Shown here one piece after another: positions 1 through 7,117 of a stretch of DNA of 11,251 nucleotides. This stretch comes from Acidobacteriota bacterium (GTDB lineage Bacteria; Planctomycetota; Phycisphaerae; WQYP01; JAJZKJ01), in contig JAJZKJ010000031.1 in NCBI GenBank assembly GCA_021804195.1, positions 1 to 11,251 on the forward strand. Reading direction: 5' to 3'. The notes below the pieces were generated by a model, which was given only the letters and a program-made list of their open reading frames with translations, had not been told where the DNA came from and searched no databases. The translations under genes were made by a program, and so were the position numbers. The first letter of the stretch is position 1. Each line of letters begins with the position of its first letter.

Positions 1-198
1 TAATATCAGGATGCTCAATGTGGCGGCAAATGGCGGCACCAACCATATCGTGCGGTGCAGATGTGAGCCGCCGGCCAGGAAATCCATAGCAGCCAAGAAC
101 CCCAGCATAGCCAGAAACCAGATCATCGCCGCCATGGAAATTCGGCTATCCGAACGCCAATGAACCAGTGCCCGCTTGATCAATAGCCTTTTGTGCAT
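1..198 (-). CDS. Membrane protein, N-terminal part (possibly HPP family)
   Basis: This is an open frame of 66 codons that starts with ATG at 198-196 and runs off the left edge of the window in frame, so only the N-terminus is visible. It opens with a short basic segment (HKRLLIKRALVHWRSDSR). A hydrophobic helix follows at about residues 22-42, and a second begins at about residue 52 with WLVPPFAATLSILIL. A basic tail, one helix and then a VPPFAATLS-like turn resemble the start of HPP-family membrane proteins, some of which are linked to nitrite transport, but too little is present to be sure. A GAGG lies 11 bases before the ATG and is a weak ribosome binding site. The gene is divergent from the yihY-like gene. 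The coding call is fairly safe; the family is a guess. Confidence 0.55.
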   Translation of the reverse strand, partial: MHKRLLIKRALVHWRSDSRISMAAMIWFLAMLGFLAAMDFLAGGSHLHRTIWLVPPFAATLSILIL

Positions 199-236
199 GA
201 TTATCCGTACCTCAGTCGAAAACCCGATTCCGTTTG

Positions 237-249
237 CCGACAATGTCGG
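237..249. repeat. 13-bp palindrome CCGACA-A-TGTCGG
   Basis: This is a perfect inverted repeat with 6-bp arms and a single central A. It lies in the divergent intergenic region, between a candidate -10 for the leftward gene (265-270) and that gene's start at 198. The position would suit an operator or a small leader hairpin for the leftward gene. There is no further evidence of function. Confidence 0.35.
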
Positions 250-264
250 ATCAGGCCATACGGC

Positions 265-295
265 ATTGTATCAGGACAACGCACGCATAACGCAA
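265..295 (-). promoter_or_regulatory. Candidate promoter of the leftward membrane gene
   Basis: On the minus strand TACAAT (270-265) matches the sigma-70 -10 consensus at five of six positions. TTGCGT (295-290) lies 19 bases upstream as a possible -35. The spacing is longer than ideal, so this is a weak call. It would give a leader of about 60 bases before the ATG at 198. Confidence 0.3.
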
Positions 296-379
296 TGCCC
301 GTCGATAAATTGAGTCGCGCGGCATAATGAAGTTAAGAATGGGGCACTTCCCGTACCGACTATTGCCGGTAAAATCCGT

Positions 380-385
380 TATAAT
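380..385 (+). promoter_or_regulatory. Candidate -10 element of yihY-anmK
   Basis: A perfect TATAAT lies about 60 bases before the preferred yihY start at 444. No good -35 is seen at 16-18 bases; TTGCCG at 363-368 is only 11 bases away. The element falls inside the longest possible reading frame, which begins at 327, and this favours the shorter gene model starting at 444. Confidence 0.4.
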
Positions 386-432
386 TGTTTCGGATTTCGA
401 GAATTATCGGAATCGTGGACACAAGGTGTTTT

Positions 433-440
433 GGAGAAGG
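433..440 (+). promoter_or_regulatory. Ribosome binding site deciding the yihY start
   Basis: GGAGAAGG ends three bases before the ATG at 444, which puts its GGAG core seven bases from the start codon. No comparable site precedes the in-frame ATG at 327, so translation from 444 is preferred. Confidence 0.65.
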
Positions 441-443
441 TGT

Positions 444-1796
444 ATGGCGGAGGATCAGGCCTCGTTATCGCAGGGATTGCCGGAAAAGCAAGACCCGCCG
501 CTTATGATGCGATGGTTCATAAATCTGCGCATTGGCTGGAAAATTTTACGCACGCGCATGGCCGATGACCGCACTGGTCAGCAGGCGGCGGCCATGACGT
601 ACAACACGCTTTTTAGCTTGTTACCGGTGATGGTGTTGCTGCTGGTGGTGATGTCGCTGGTGCTGGCAAAAAATCAGATCCAACACGAGGAAATGTCGTT
701 TGTGCATCGGTTGGGTTTAAGCCAGTTGTCCAACCGCGGCGGCAGCGGGGCCACGACCAAACCACAATTTATTGTCCAGACCATCATCAAACAGATTGAT
801 AAAATGCGTTCCGTGTTGCGTTCACCGGGTACGGGCGTGGTAGGGTTTATCACCCTGCTGTGGGCGGCCATCAGTTTAATGAATGTCATCGAAAATGCGT
901 TCAATCATATTTACCGTGTGACGGAAAAGCGTCCGTGGCCACGCAAGTTCACGCTTTACTGGTGTGTGCTTTCCTTAGGGCCGCTGGCGGTGGCGGCATC
1001 GCTTTTTGCATCGGCTAAATTCATTGCCCTGGCCGGATCGTTACATGTTGGTGCCGCGATATTTACCCCCTTTGGCATCCTCATCAGTTATGCCGGCGAC
1101 TGGATACTGATTTTTGTGATCTATAAGTTAATACCCAACGCCAGAGTGCGGTGGCAGGCCGCGGCAATTGGAGCGTTGGCGGCTACGTTTCTGTGGGAGG
1201 CGGGCAAGTATGGCTTTGGATTTTACGTTCACGACGTGGCGGGCTATGGAAAATGGTATGGCAACCTCGGTTTGATTCCGCTGTTTATGCTGTGGATTTT
1301 TTTGACCTGGAATTTTCTGCTTATCGGCCTGGAAGTAGCTTTTATTCAACAGTTTTTTCCAGTGCTTAAACGCCGATTTCTGATGAGTCGCGGGCAGAAA
1401 ACCACATTGACCGACAGCCGCTGGATTTTACCGCTGGCCATTTTAATGGTGCATCGCTTTCAGGATGGGAAAAAAGTGACGGCGGAAGCTGCCGCGAATG
1501 AATTGGGGCTGGCCCTTGAACCGGCGGAAGAAATGCTCGCATCGCTGGCCCGGTCCGGACTGGTGCTGGCGGTAGGTTCGCAGCCCCGGCAGTATGTGCT
1601 GGCCAAAGCTCCGGAAAATATTTCCGTGGAGGAAATTATGCACGTGGCGTCTGATCGCTGCCATACCATTGCTGATACCATGCTGACAACGGATGAAACG
1701 CACGTTCTGCGCCGTCCACGATTGCGTGAGTTTTACGATCTGGAATCGCAATGGGGCAAGAAGCATACGCTGGCGGAACTGGCCGCCCGCACATAA
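444..1796 (+). CDS. YihY/UPF0761 family inner-membrane protein with C-terminal winged-helix-like domain
   Basis: The product is a 450-residue integral membrane protein of the YihY/UPF0761 family. The family was once called ribonuclease BN, a name now considered wrong because RNase BN is a different protein; its real function is unsettled. Hydrophobic segments lie at about residues 55-75, 131-156, 168-192, 203-231, 238-258 and 276-302, which is the expected six-helix pattern. Family-typical stretches include QQAAAMTYNTLFSLLPV near the first helix and GNLGLIPLFMLWIFLTW in the last. Residues of about 325-387 (DSRWILPLAILMVHRF to PRQYVLAKAP) look like a soluble winged helix, an extension found in a subset of this family. 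The start at 444 was chosen over an in-frame ATG at 327 because of its strong ribosome binding site and an upstream TATAAT. The stop is 20 bases before anmK, so the two are probably co-transcribed. Confidence 0.9.
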   Translation: MAEDQASLSQGLPEKQDPPLMMRWFINLRIGWKILRTRMADDRTGQQAAAMTYNTLFSLLPVMVLLLVVMSLVLAKNQIQHEEMSFVHRLGLSQLSNRGGSGATTKPQFIVQTIIKQIDKMRSVLRSPGTGVVGFITLLWAAISLMNVIENAFNHIYRVTEKRPWPRKFTLYWCVLSLGPLAVAASLFASAKFIALAGSLHVGAAIFTPFGILISYAGDWILIFVIYKLIPNARVRWQAAAIGALAATFLWEAGKYGFGFYVHDVAGYGKWYGNLGLIPLFMLWIFLTWNFLLIGLEVAFIQQFFPVLKRRFLMSRGQKTTLTDSRWILPLAILMVHRFQDGKKVTAEAAANELGLALEPAEEMLASLARSGLVLAVGSQPRQYVLAKAPENISVEEIMHVASDRCHTIADTMLTTDETHVLRRPRLREFYDLESQWGKKHTLAELAART

Positions 1797-1816
1797 ATCA
1801 GCCGGGATCGTAACCT

Positions 1817-3001
1817 ATGACAGCCATCCAACAAACATTCATCCGCAACGGGCTGTATATCGGCTTGATGAGCGGTACCAGCGTGGATGGTATTGACGCG
1901 GCATTGGTGCGTTTGCAGGGTGGCACCGGCAGACTGACCGCCAAGGTACTGGTACACCATCAGCGACCATGGCCACCGTCGCTGCGCCGGCGACTGCTGG
2001 CGGTCATGGCACCGGCAACCGCACCGACTGCGGAAATTTGTGAGCTTAATATGCGCACGGCTCGAGAATTCGCGGAAGCCGCCAACGCATTGCTGCACAA
2101 GGCAGGCGTGAAAAGATCGATGATCATGGCCATCGGCAGTCACGGTCAGACGATATGCCATCTTCCGCCATCGCAAGAGCGTAAGTACGGCAGCACATTG
2201 CAGATAGGCGATCCATCTGTCATTGCCACACTTACGGGTATTACGACCGTCGGGAATTTCCGGTCGGCGGATATGGCGGTGGCGGGCCAGGGTGCGCCGT
2301 TAGTACCTCTGATTGACAAGCTGCTGCTGACGGACGCCCGTCGCGTGCGTTGTATTCATAATCTCGGCGGCATTGCCAATGTGACATATTTGCCGCCGCG
2401 CGGTGGCAGCGGCGAGATCATCGCCTTTGATACCGGACCTGGAAATATGCTCATCGATGCCCTGATCAGCTTAATTTCCGGCGGAAAGCGGAAGTTTGAC
2501 CGTGGTGGAGCCATGGCCCGAACGGGCCACATCCACGCGCCAATGCTGCGCAAGCTGACGAGGATTCCATATTTTCAGTGGCCACCGCCAAAATCCACGG
2601 GCCGCGAGGTTTTTGGCGAGCCGATGGCCAAGGCGTTGTTGAAACAGTATCGGAATGTGAATTGCAATGATCTGCTGGCCACGGCGACGGAACTGACGGC
2701 ATGGAGCATCGCGGAAAGCTATCGACGGTATCTGCCGCGGGTGCCACAGGAAACAGTTCTTTGCGGAGGCGGCGCGGAAAATGCTTTTCTGGTCACACGG
2801 ATACAGGCGCATCTGGATGTGCTGGGGTGCCATACTGTGCGCAACATTGCTGAACTTGGCATAATCAATCAAGCGAAAGAATCGCTGGCTTTTGCCGTCT
2901 TAGCCGCCCTGACGCTGCATAACATTCCCGGCAATCTGCCCGGCGCAACCGGTGCGCAACAGCCCGTTGTGCTGGGCACGGTATCCCGCGGGCTTTCATG
3001 A
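1817..3001 (+). CDS. anmK: Anhydro-N-acetylmuramic acid kinase
   Basis: AnmK opens the 1,6-anhydro ring of anhydro-MurNAc with water and phosphorylates it with ATP to MurNAc-6-phosphate. This cytoplasmic step returns peptidoglycan turnover products to metabolism. The 394 residues compare with about 370 in E. coli. Clear family motifs are GLMSGTSVDG (residues 16-25, nucleotide site), GSHGQT (107-112), GDPSVIA (131-137), the catalytic-region FDTGPGN (204-210), PPKSTGRE (257-264), CGGGAEN (316-322) and the late KESLAFAVLA. The extra length is a short N-terminal extension and a C-terminal tail. The gene follows yihY by 20 bases with only a weak GGGA upstream of the ATG, so it is probably translated from the same message. 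It converges on mraY with 21 bases between the stop codons, placing wall recycling beside wall synthesis. Confidence 0.95.
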   Translation: MTAIQQTFIRNGLYIGLMSGTSVDGIDAALVRLQGGTGRLTAKVLVHHQRPWPPSLRRRLLAVMAPATAPTAEICELNMRTAREFAEAANALLHKAGVKRSMIMAIGSHGQTICHLPPSQERKYGSTLQIGDPSVIATLTGITTVGNFRSADMAVAGQGAPLVPLIDKLLLTDARRVRCIHNLGGIANVTYLPPRGGSGEIIAFDTGPGNMLIDALISLISGGKRKFDRGGAMARTGHIHAPMLRKLTRIPYFQWPPPKSTGREVFGEPMAKALLKQYRNVNCNDLLATATELTAWSIAESYRRYLPRVPQETVLCGGGAENAFLVTRIQAHLDVLGCHTVRNIAELGIINQAKESLAFAVLAALTLHNIPGNLPGATGAQQPVVLGTVSRGLS

Positions 3002-3022
3002 ATCAATAATCAATCCGCCCGG

Positions 3023-4138
3023 TCAGCGCAGTTTCACCGTCGCCAGGGCCATGGCGGCAAACAATGCGGACAGAAGCCAGAACCGTACCACAATCTGAGG
3101 CTCACTCCATCCTTTGAGATGAAAATGATGATGAATCGGGCTGCAAAGAAAAACTTTTTTGCCGTGCGTGGCCTTGAAATATCCCACCTGAATCATCACG
3201 CTTAAGGCTTCAATGACAAATATGCCTCCGACCAAGAGCAACATTGGCTCCTGGCGAATGACAATGGCCACATAACCCACCACTCCGCCGAGTGCCAGTG
3301 ACCCGGTATCCCCCATGAACACCTGCGCCGGGTTGCAGTTAAACCAGAGAAAACCCAAACATGATCCGGTAATAGCCCCGCAGATAATGGCCAACTCACC
3401 GGCGTACCGGATATGGTTGAAATGCAAATTAGCGGCCCAGCGCGCATCACCAGTGACATACGCTAAAATCATAAAAGCAAAGGCCACAATCGCCATGCAG
3501 CCGCTGGCCAGACCATCCATGCCGTCCGTCAGGTTGACCGCATTGCTGGTACCGGTAATGACAACCACGGAAATAATGGCAAAGAGAAATGTGGGCAAAA
3601 CAATATGGCGTGGCAGAAATGGCCAGTTCAGATAGTGGGCCTGATCATATTTACCGTGGTAATAGATAAACAGCGCCAGCAAAACGCCCAAGCCGATCTG
3701 AAATACCAGTTTTTCCCACCAGAAAAGTCCGTCGCGACTGCCGGGCACGCGGCGTTTGGCGGTCAGCTTCAGCCAGTCATCAAATCCGCCCAGGGTTCCC
3801 AGATACACCAGGCACAGCAAGCCCATGCGGACATAAAAATTATCCAGTCTCGCAAAGATCAACGTGGTTACAAAGATACTCATGATAATCAAAATCCCAC
3901 CCATGGTGGGGGTATTGGCTTTGGCACTGGTCAAGGCGTTGATCTGGGCATGATTAAACTCCGGCTGATCCCCCAGCTTTTGCCGGCGCAGCCACTCAAT
4001 GGCGGGCCTGCCGGTCACCAGAACCAGGATGAAACTGAAAATAATCGCCATGGCCGACCGGAATATCACCACATCAATGGGCCAATGTCCCGGCAGCCAG
4101 TGATGCCCCGCCATCCATGTATACAACAGATACAGCAA
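3023..4138 (-). CDS. mraY: Phospho-N-acetylmuramoyl-pentapeptide transferase
   Basis: MraY transfers phospho-MurNAc-pentapeptide from UDP to undecaprenyl phosphate at the inner face of the membrane, forming lipid I. The 371 residues match the usual length of about 360. Hallmarks are NTPTMGG (75-81), the paired aspartates in GGFDDWLKL (117-125), NAVNLTDGMDGL (199-210), the metal-site FMGDTGS (274-280) and the histidine-rich PIHHHFHLKGW (334-344). About ten hydrophobic segments are visible. The start is a TTG at 4138, because an in-frame TAA lies at 4147-4145, a GGAGG lies upstream and the N-terminus LYLLYTW resembles other MraY proteins. The first ATG, at 4114, would trim this end. The gene follows murF by 25 bases and is the last of the operon. 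The murD, ftsW or murG expected next are absent; the convergent anmK follows instead. Confidence 0.96.
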   Translation of the reverse strand: MLYLLYTWMAGHHWLPGHWPIDVVIFRSAMAIIFSFILVLVTGRPAIEWLRRQKLGDQPEFNHAQINALTSAKANTPTMGGILIIMSIFVTTLIFARLDNFYVRMGLLCLVYLGTLGGFDDWLKLTAKRRVPGSRDGLFWWEKLVFQIGLGVLLALFIYYHGKYDQAHYLNWPFLPRHIVLPTFLFAIISVVVITGTSNAVNLTDGMDGLASGCMAIVAFAFMILAYVTGDARWAANLHFNHIRYAGELAIICGAITGSCLGFLWFNCNPAQVFMGDTGSLALGGVVGYVAIVIRQEPMLLLVGGIFVIEALSVMIQVGYFKATHGKKVFLCSPIHHHFHLKGWSEPQIVVRFWLLSALFAAMALATVKLR

Positions 4139-4148
4139 AAGAAATTAT

Positions 4149-4153
4149 CCTCC
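4149..4153 (-). promoter_or_regulatory. Ribosome binding site of mraY
   Basis: GGAGG on the minus strand lies in the 25-base gap between murF and mraY, ten bases before the TTG at 4138. An in-frame TAA at 4147-4145 limits how far upstream the gene could begin. This supports a TTG start rather than the ATG eight codons further in. Confidence 0.55.
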
Positions 4154-4163
4154 GTTTTTCGGA

Positions 4164-5591
4164 TCACCGTGACAACGCGGAACCGCCATGTTCCGCAATT
4201 TCAATAGCCTGCAACAATTTTTCCAGCCGTACACCGCGCGATGCCTTGAGCAGAATGGCATCCGTTTTCTGTAAGCGAGCGGGTACTTCCTGCGCGGCTG
4301 CCGCCACATCCTTAAAATAGACTGCCGACATTCCCTTCTGCCGCGCTTCCTCAGAGGCATGAAGCATTAACGGCCCGATCAATATCAGTTCGTCCAAATT
4401 GCTTTCCGCGGCGATCCGGCCAATTTGCCGATGAAAATCTCCCGCCCCCGGCCCCAACTCCAGCATATCGCCGAGAACAGCGACGCGACGGGGGCGCACA
4501 CCGGATTGGTCCGTTGGAATCGGCAGATTCGCAAACATATTAACGGCGGCGGCCATGCTCGTGGGATTGGCGTTATAGGCGTCATTGATAATCAGATGCG
4601 CCCCGATATGCACAGGCTCCAATCGCATGGGCGCGGGCTTAACCGCGTTGAGGCCAATGTGAATTTCATTGTCGGTCAGGCCCATACGCCGCGCCACGCC
4701 GATGGCCAGCATGGCATTGAAAACATTGTGCCGGCCCAGAAGCGGTACATGATAATTCGTGCGGCCATTGACAACAAAATCAATTCCATCCAGAGCCTCA
4801 TGAATTTCCGCGGCTTCCATATCAGCGCCCGAACCGGCATTGCCGATCGTAAATCGGGGACCACGCGTCAGCCGCAGGGCGGAAAGCAATTCCGGCGATT
4901 CATTGGTCAAAAACAGCAGTCCATCCGGTGCCACAAACCGTGCCAGTGACGCCTCTTCATGTGCCACATGCTTGATATCGGTAAGAAATTCCAGGTGTTC
5001 CAACCCCACGCCGGTAATCACCACAATGTCCGGCACGGCCACCTGTCCCAATGATTCCACTTCTCCCGGCGCATTGGTGCCCACTTCCAAAACCACGTAT
5101 TCATGCTGTGGTTCCACCAACAGCAGGGTTAACGGAAGACCGATGTTGTTGTTGAAACTCCTGGGACTGACAACACCTGAAAATCGCGTTGCAAGCAGCG
5201 TATGAATAATCTGCTTGGTCGTGGTTTTGCCGTTGGATCCACCCACCGCGATAACTTTCGCCCGCAATTCCCGCCGATAGGCGGCGGCCAGGCGATTGAG
5301 CCCCCGGACAGTGTTATCACACTGCAGGAGCGTGACGGAGGCCTGCGTGGCCGCCGCCAGAACCGTCTGGTCCAATGCGCGGGAAGTAAGTACCCCCGCG
5401 GCCCCGGCGGCAATGACTTCCGAAATGAAATTGTGCCCGTCAAAATTCGGGCCGGCGATGGCGATAAACAAATCACCCGATTGCACATCGCGGCTATCCG
5501 TGCTCACGCGACCACTGAACTCCCGCGTGCCGCGGCTGAGCCAGCGACTTAGTGTTACGCGGCGAATCTGTTGAAATGGCCAAGGTTTCAT
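4164..5591 (-). CDS. murF: UDP-N-acetylmuramoyl-tripeptide--D-alanyl-D-alanine ligase
   Basis: MurF adds D-Ala-D-Ala to UDP-MurNAc-tripeptide with ATP, completing the cytoplasmic pentapeptide precursor. The 475 residues are close to the usual 450. The N-terminal UDP-substrate domain contains the typical STDSRDVQSGDLFIAIAG (30-47). The ATPase domain has GGSNGKTTTK (117-126), SFNNNIGLPLTLL (145-157) and the conserved GTNAPGE (171-177). GRHN lies at 286-289, and the C-terminal domain has NDAYNANP (336-343) and LGDMLELG (373-380). The ATG overlaps the murE stop in an ATGA (5591-5588), a sign of translational coupling. The gene lies between murE and mraY, the standard order of the dcw cluster. Nothing in it looks damaged. 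Confidence 0.96.
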   Translation of the reverse strand: MKPWPFQQIRRVTLSRWLSRGTREFSGRVSTDSRDVQSGDLFIAIAGPNFDGHNFISEVIAAGAAGVLTSRALDQTVLAAATQASVTLLQCDNTVRGLNRLAAAYRRELRAKVIAVGGSNGKTTTKQIIHTLLATRFSGVVSPRSFNNNIGLPLTLLLVEPQHEYVVLEVGTNAPGEVESLGQVAVPDIVVITGVGLEHLEFLTDIKHVAHEEASLARFVAPDGLLFLTNESPELLSALRLTRGPRFTIGNAGSGADMEAAEIHEALDGIDFVVNGRTNYHVPLLGRHNVFNAMLAIGVARRMGLTDNEIHIGLNAVKPAPMRLEPVHIGAHLIINDAYNANPTSMAAAVNMFANLPIPTDQSGVRPRRVAVLGDMLELGPGAGDFHRQIGRIAAESNLDELILIGPLMLHASEEARQKGMSAVYFKDVAAAAQEVPARLQKTDAILLKASRGVRLEKLLQAIEIAEHGGSALSR

Positions 5592-7117
5592 GCTTTACCG
5601 TTCGTTATTAATCCGAGCCGCGACATCAGTGCCGCTTTTGCCTGCTCAACATCGTCAAAAGGATGTCGGCTCGTGCCGATAATCTGGTAATTTTCATGTC
5701 CCTTACCGGCAATCAATACGACATCGCCCTGTTGGGCAATATTGATGGCATGGCGAATTGCGGCGGCCCGATCTGGAATCACCGCCAGGCGATCTCCCAT
5801 ATCACCTGAGAATCCATGCCTGATCTGTTCAATGATAACCGATGAAGCCTCGGTACGGGGGTTATCATCGGTCACAATAATGGTATCGGCCAACCGCTCC
5901 GCTACCGCCCCCATTTTGGGGCGTTTGGTGGCATCACGATCGCCGCCGCAGCCAAACACGCAGATCAGTTTACCTCGGGATATTCCGCGCAGGGCCTTGA
6001 GAACATTTTCCAGTGCGTCATGGGTATGGGCATAATCCACGAGCACCGCAAATAGCATCTCCTGCCGTGTCGTGCCGACGGGAACCACCGGCTGCAGGCG
6101 ACCCGGAACACTATCGCCGGCCTTCATACCGGCAACGATATACTCCGGTGCCACACCCACCGCCCAGCAAGCGGCGGCCGCACATAAAATATTCTGCACA
6201 TTGTGCCGTCCCACCAGTCCGGTCCAAAAATTCCAGACCGCGCCATCGGGGCCGCGGATGGAAAGATCCATTCCGGCGGCGGTCATGGAATGAATGGCAC
6301 ATGAAAAATCCGCCGGGCAATCAATTCCATAAGAAATTGTTTTGGCTCCGCAGTCACGGATCATGCGTGAACTCCAGGCATCCTGGGCATTTATTACCGC
6401 GTAGGCGTCTGGGGCCAGTGATTCAAAAAGAAGGGCCTTGGCGGCGGCATAATTTTCCATGGTGCCGTGATAATCCAGATGATCGCCCGTGAGATTGCTG
6501 AACATCGCCACCTGAATATCCAGCCCGGCCAGACGCCCCTGGCTTAATGCGTGGCTGCTGGCCTCAAGGGCCACAGCTCGGACACCATTATCCTTCATGC
6601 GTGCCAGAATGTCGGCCAATTCCACCGGACCGGGCGTGGTCATCGGGCTGTCCAGCACGGTTTTACCATCATCAAGTTGCACCGTGCCGATCAGGCCGGA
6701 GATGATCCCTGCTTGTCGCATTACGGAGCGGATTAAATACGTCGTGGTGGTTTTGCCATTGGTGCCCGTTACCGCAAGCAATTTCATTGCCCGCGCCGGA
6801 AAATCGTGAATCGCCTGGGCCAGCCATCCGAGAGCCAGCGCCGGATTATCGCACTGCACAACCGGTATGGTCGATGATGTCGGCAATAACGCCGACCGAT
6901 CCGTAACAATGGCCGTGGCACCGCGCTGGATGGCATCCGCGATAAAGCGTTGTCCATTGTTGTGCGTGCCGGCCCGTGCGACAAATAAATCCCCGGGGCG
7001 CACCATGCGTGAATCTTCCACAACACGCACAATATCCGGATCAACATCGCAGCCCGGGGCTTTCAATTTGACCAACGGCAGTGGTACAGACCGCAGCAGG
7101 CGGTGAAGTGTCATCAT
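5588..7117 (-). CDS. murE: UDP-MurNAc-L-Ala-D-Glu--meso-diaminopimelate ligase
   Basis: MurE adds the third amino acid of the peptidoglycan stem peptide with ATP in the cytoplasm. The 509 residues fit the family (about 490-500). Visible motifs are DSRMVRPGDLFVA (36-48), the P-loop GTNGKTTTT (118-126), YAAAKALLF (223-231), whose lysine is the one usually carbamylated, GRHNVQN (303-309) and AGKGHE (470-475). DNPR at 418-421 is the signature that binds meso-diaminopimelate; lysine-adding enzymes differ here. The frame is open upstream to 7240, but the start at 7117 (or the next ATG at 7114) was chosen because its ATG shares a base with the ftsI stop (TGATG), an AAGGGA lies upstream, and the extra 41 residues are only ftsI sequence in another frame. 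It is translationally coupled on both sides. Confidence 0.95.
   Translation of the reverse strand: MMTLHRLLRSVPLPLVKLKAPGCDVDPDIVRVVEDSRMVRPGDLFVARAGTHNNGQRFIADAIQRGATAIVTDRSALLPTSSTIPVVQCDNPALALGWLAQAIHDFPARAMKLLAVTGTNGKTTTTYLIRSVMRQAGIISGLIGTVQLDDGKTVLDSPMTTPGPVELADILARMKDNGVRAVALEASSHALSQGRLAGLDIQVAMFSNLTGDHLDYHGTMENYAAAKALLFESLAPDAYAVINAQDAWSSRMIRDCGAKTISYGIDCPADFSCAIHSMTAAGMDLSIRGPDGAVWNFWTGLVGRHNVQNILCAAAACWAVGVAPEYIVAGMKAGDSVPGRLQPVVPVGTTRQEMLFAVLVDYAHTHDALENVLKALRGISRGKLICVFGCGGDRDATKRPKMGAVAERLADTIIVTDDNPRTEASSVIIEQIRHGFSGDMGDRLAVIPDRAAAIRHAINIAQQGDVVLIAGKGHENYQIIGTSRHPFDDVEQAKAALMSRLGLITNGKA

Noticed and set aside
327..443. N-terminal extension of the yihY-like protein from an ATG at 327
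   Set aside because: There is no ribosome binding site, a perfect TATAAT lies within it, and a strong site precedes the ATG at 444.
3605..4207. Plus-strand frame of 200 codons opposite mraY
   Set aside because: It is antisense to well-conserved mraY codons, rich in Gln and His as expected for a shadow frame, and lacks a ribosome binding site.
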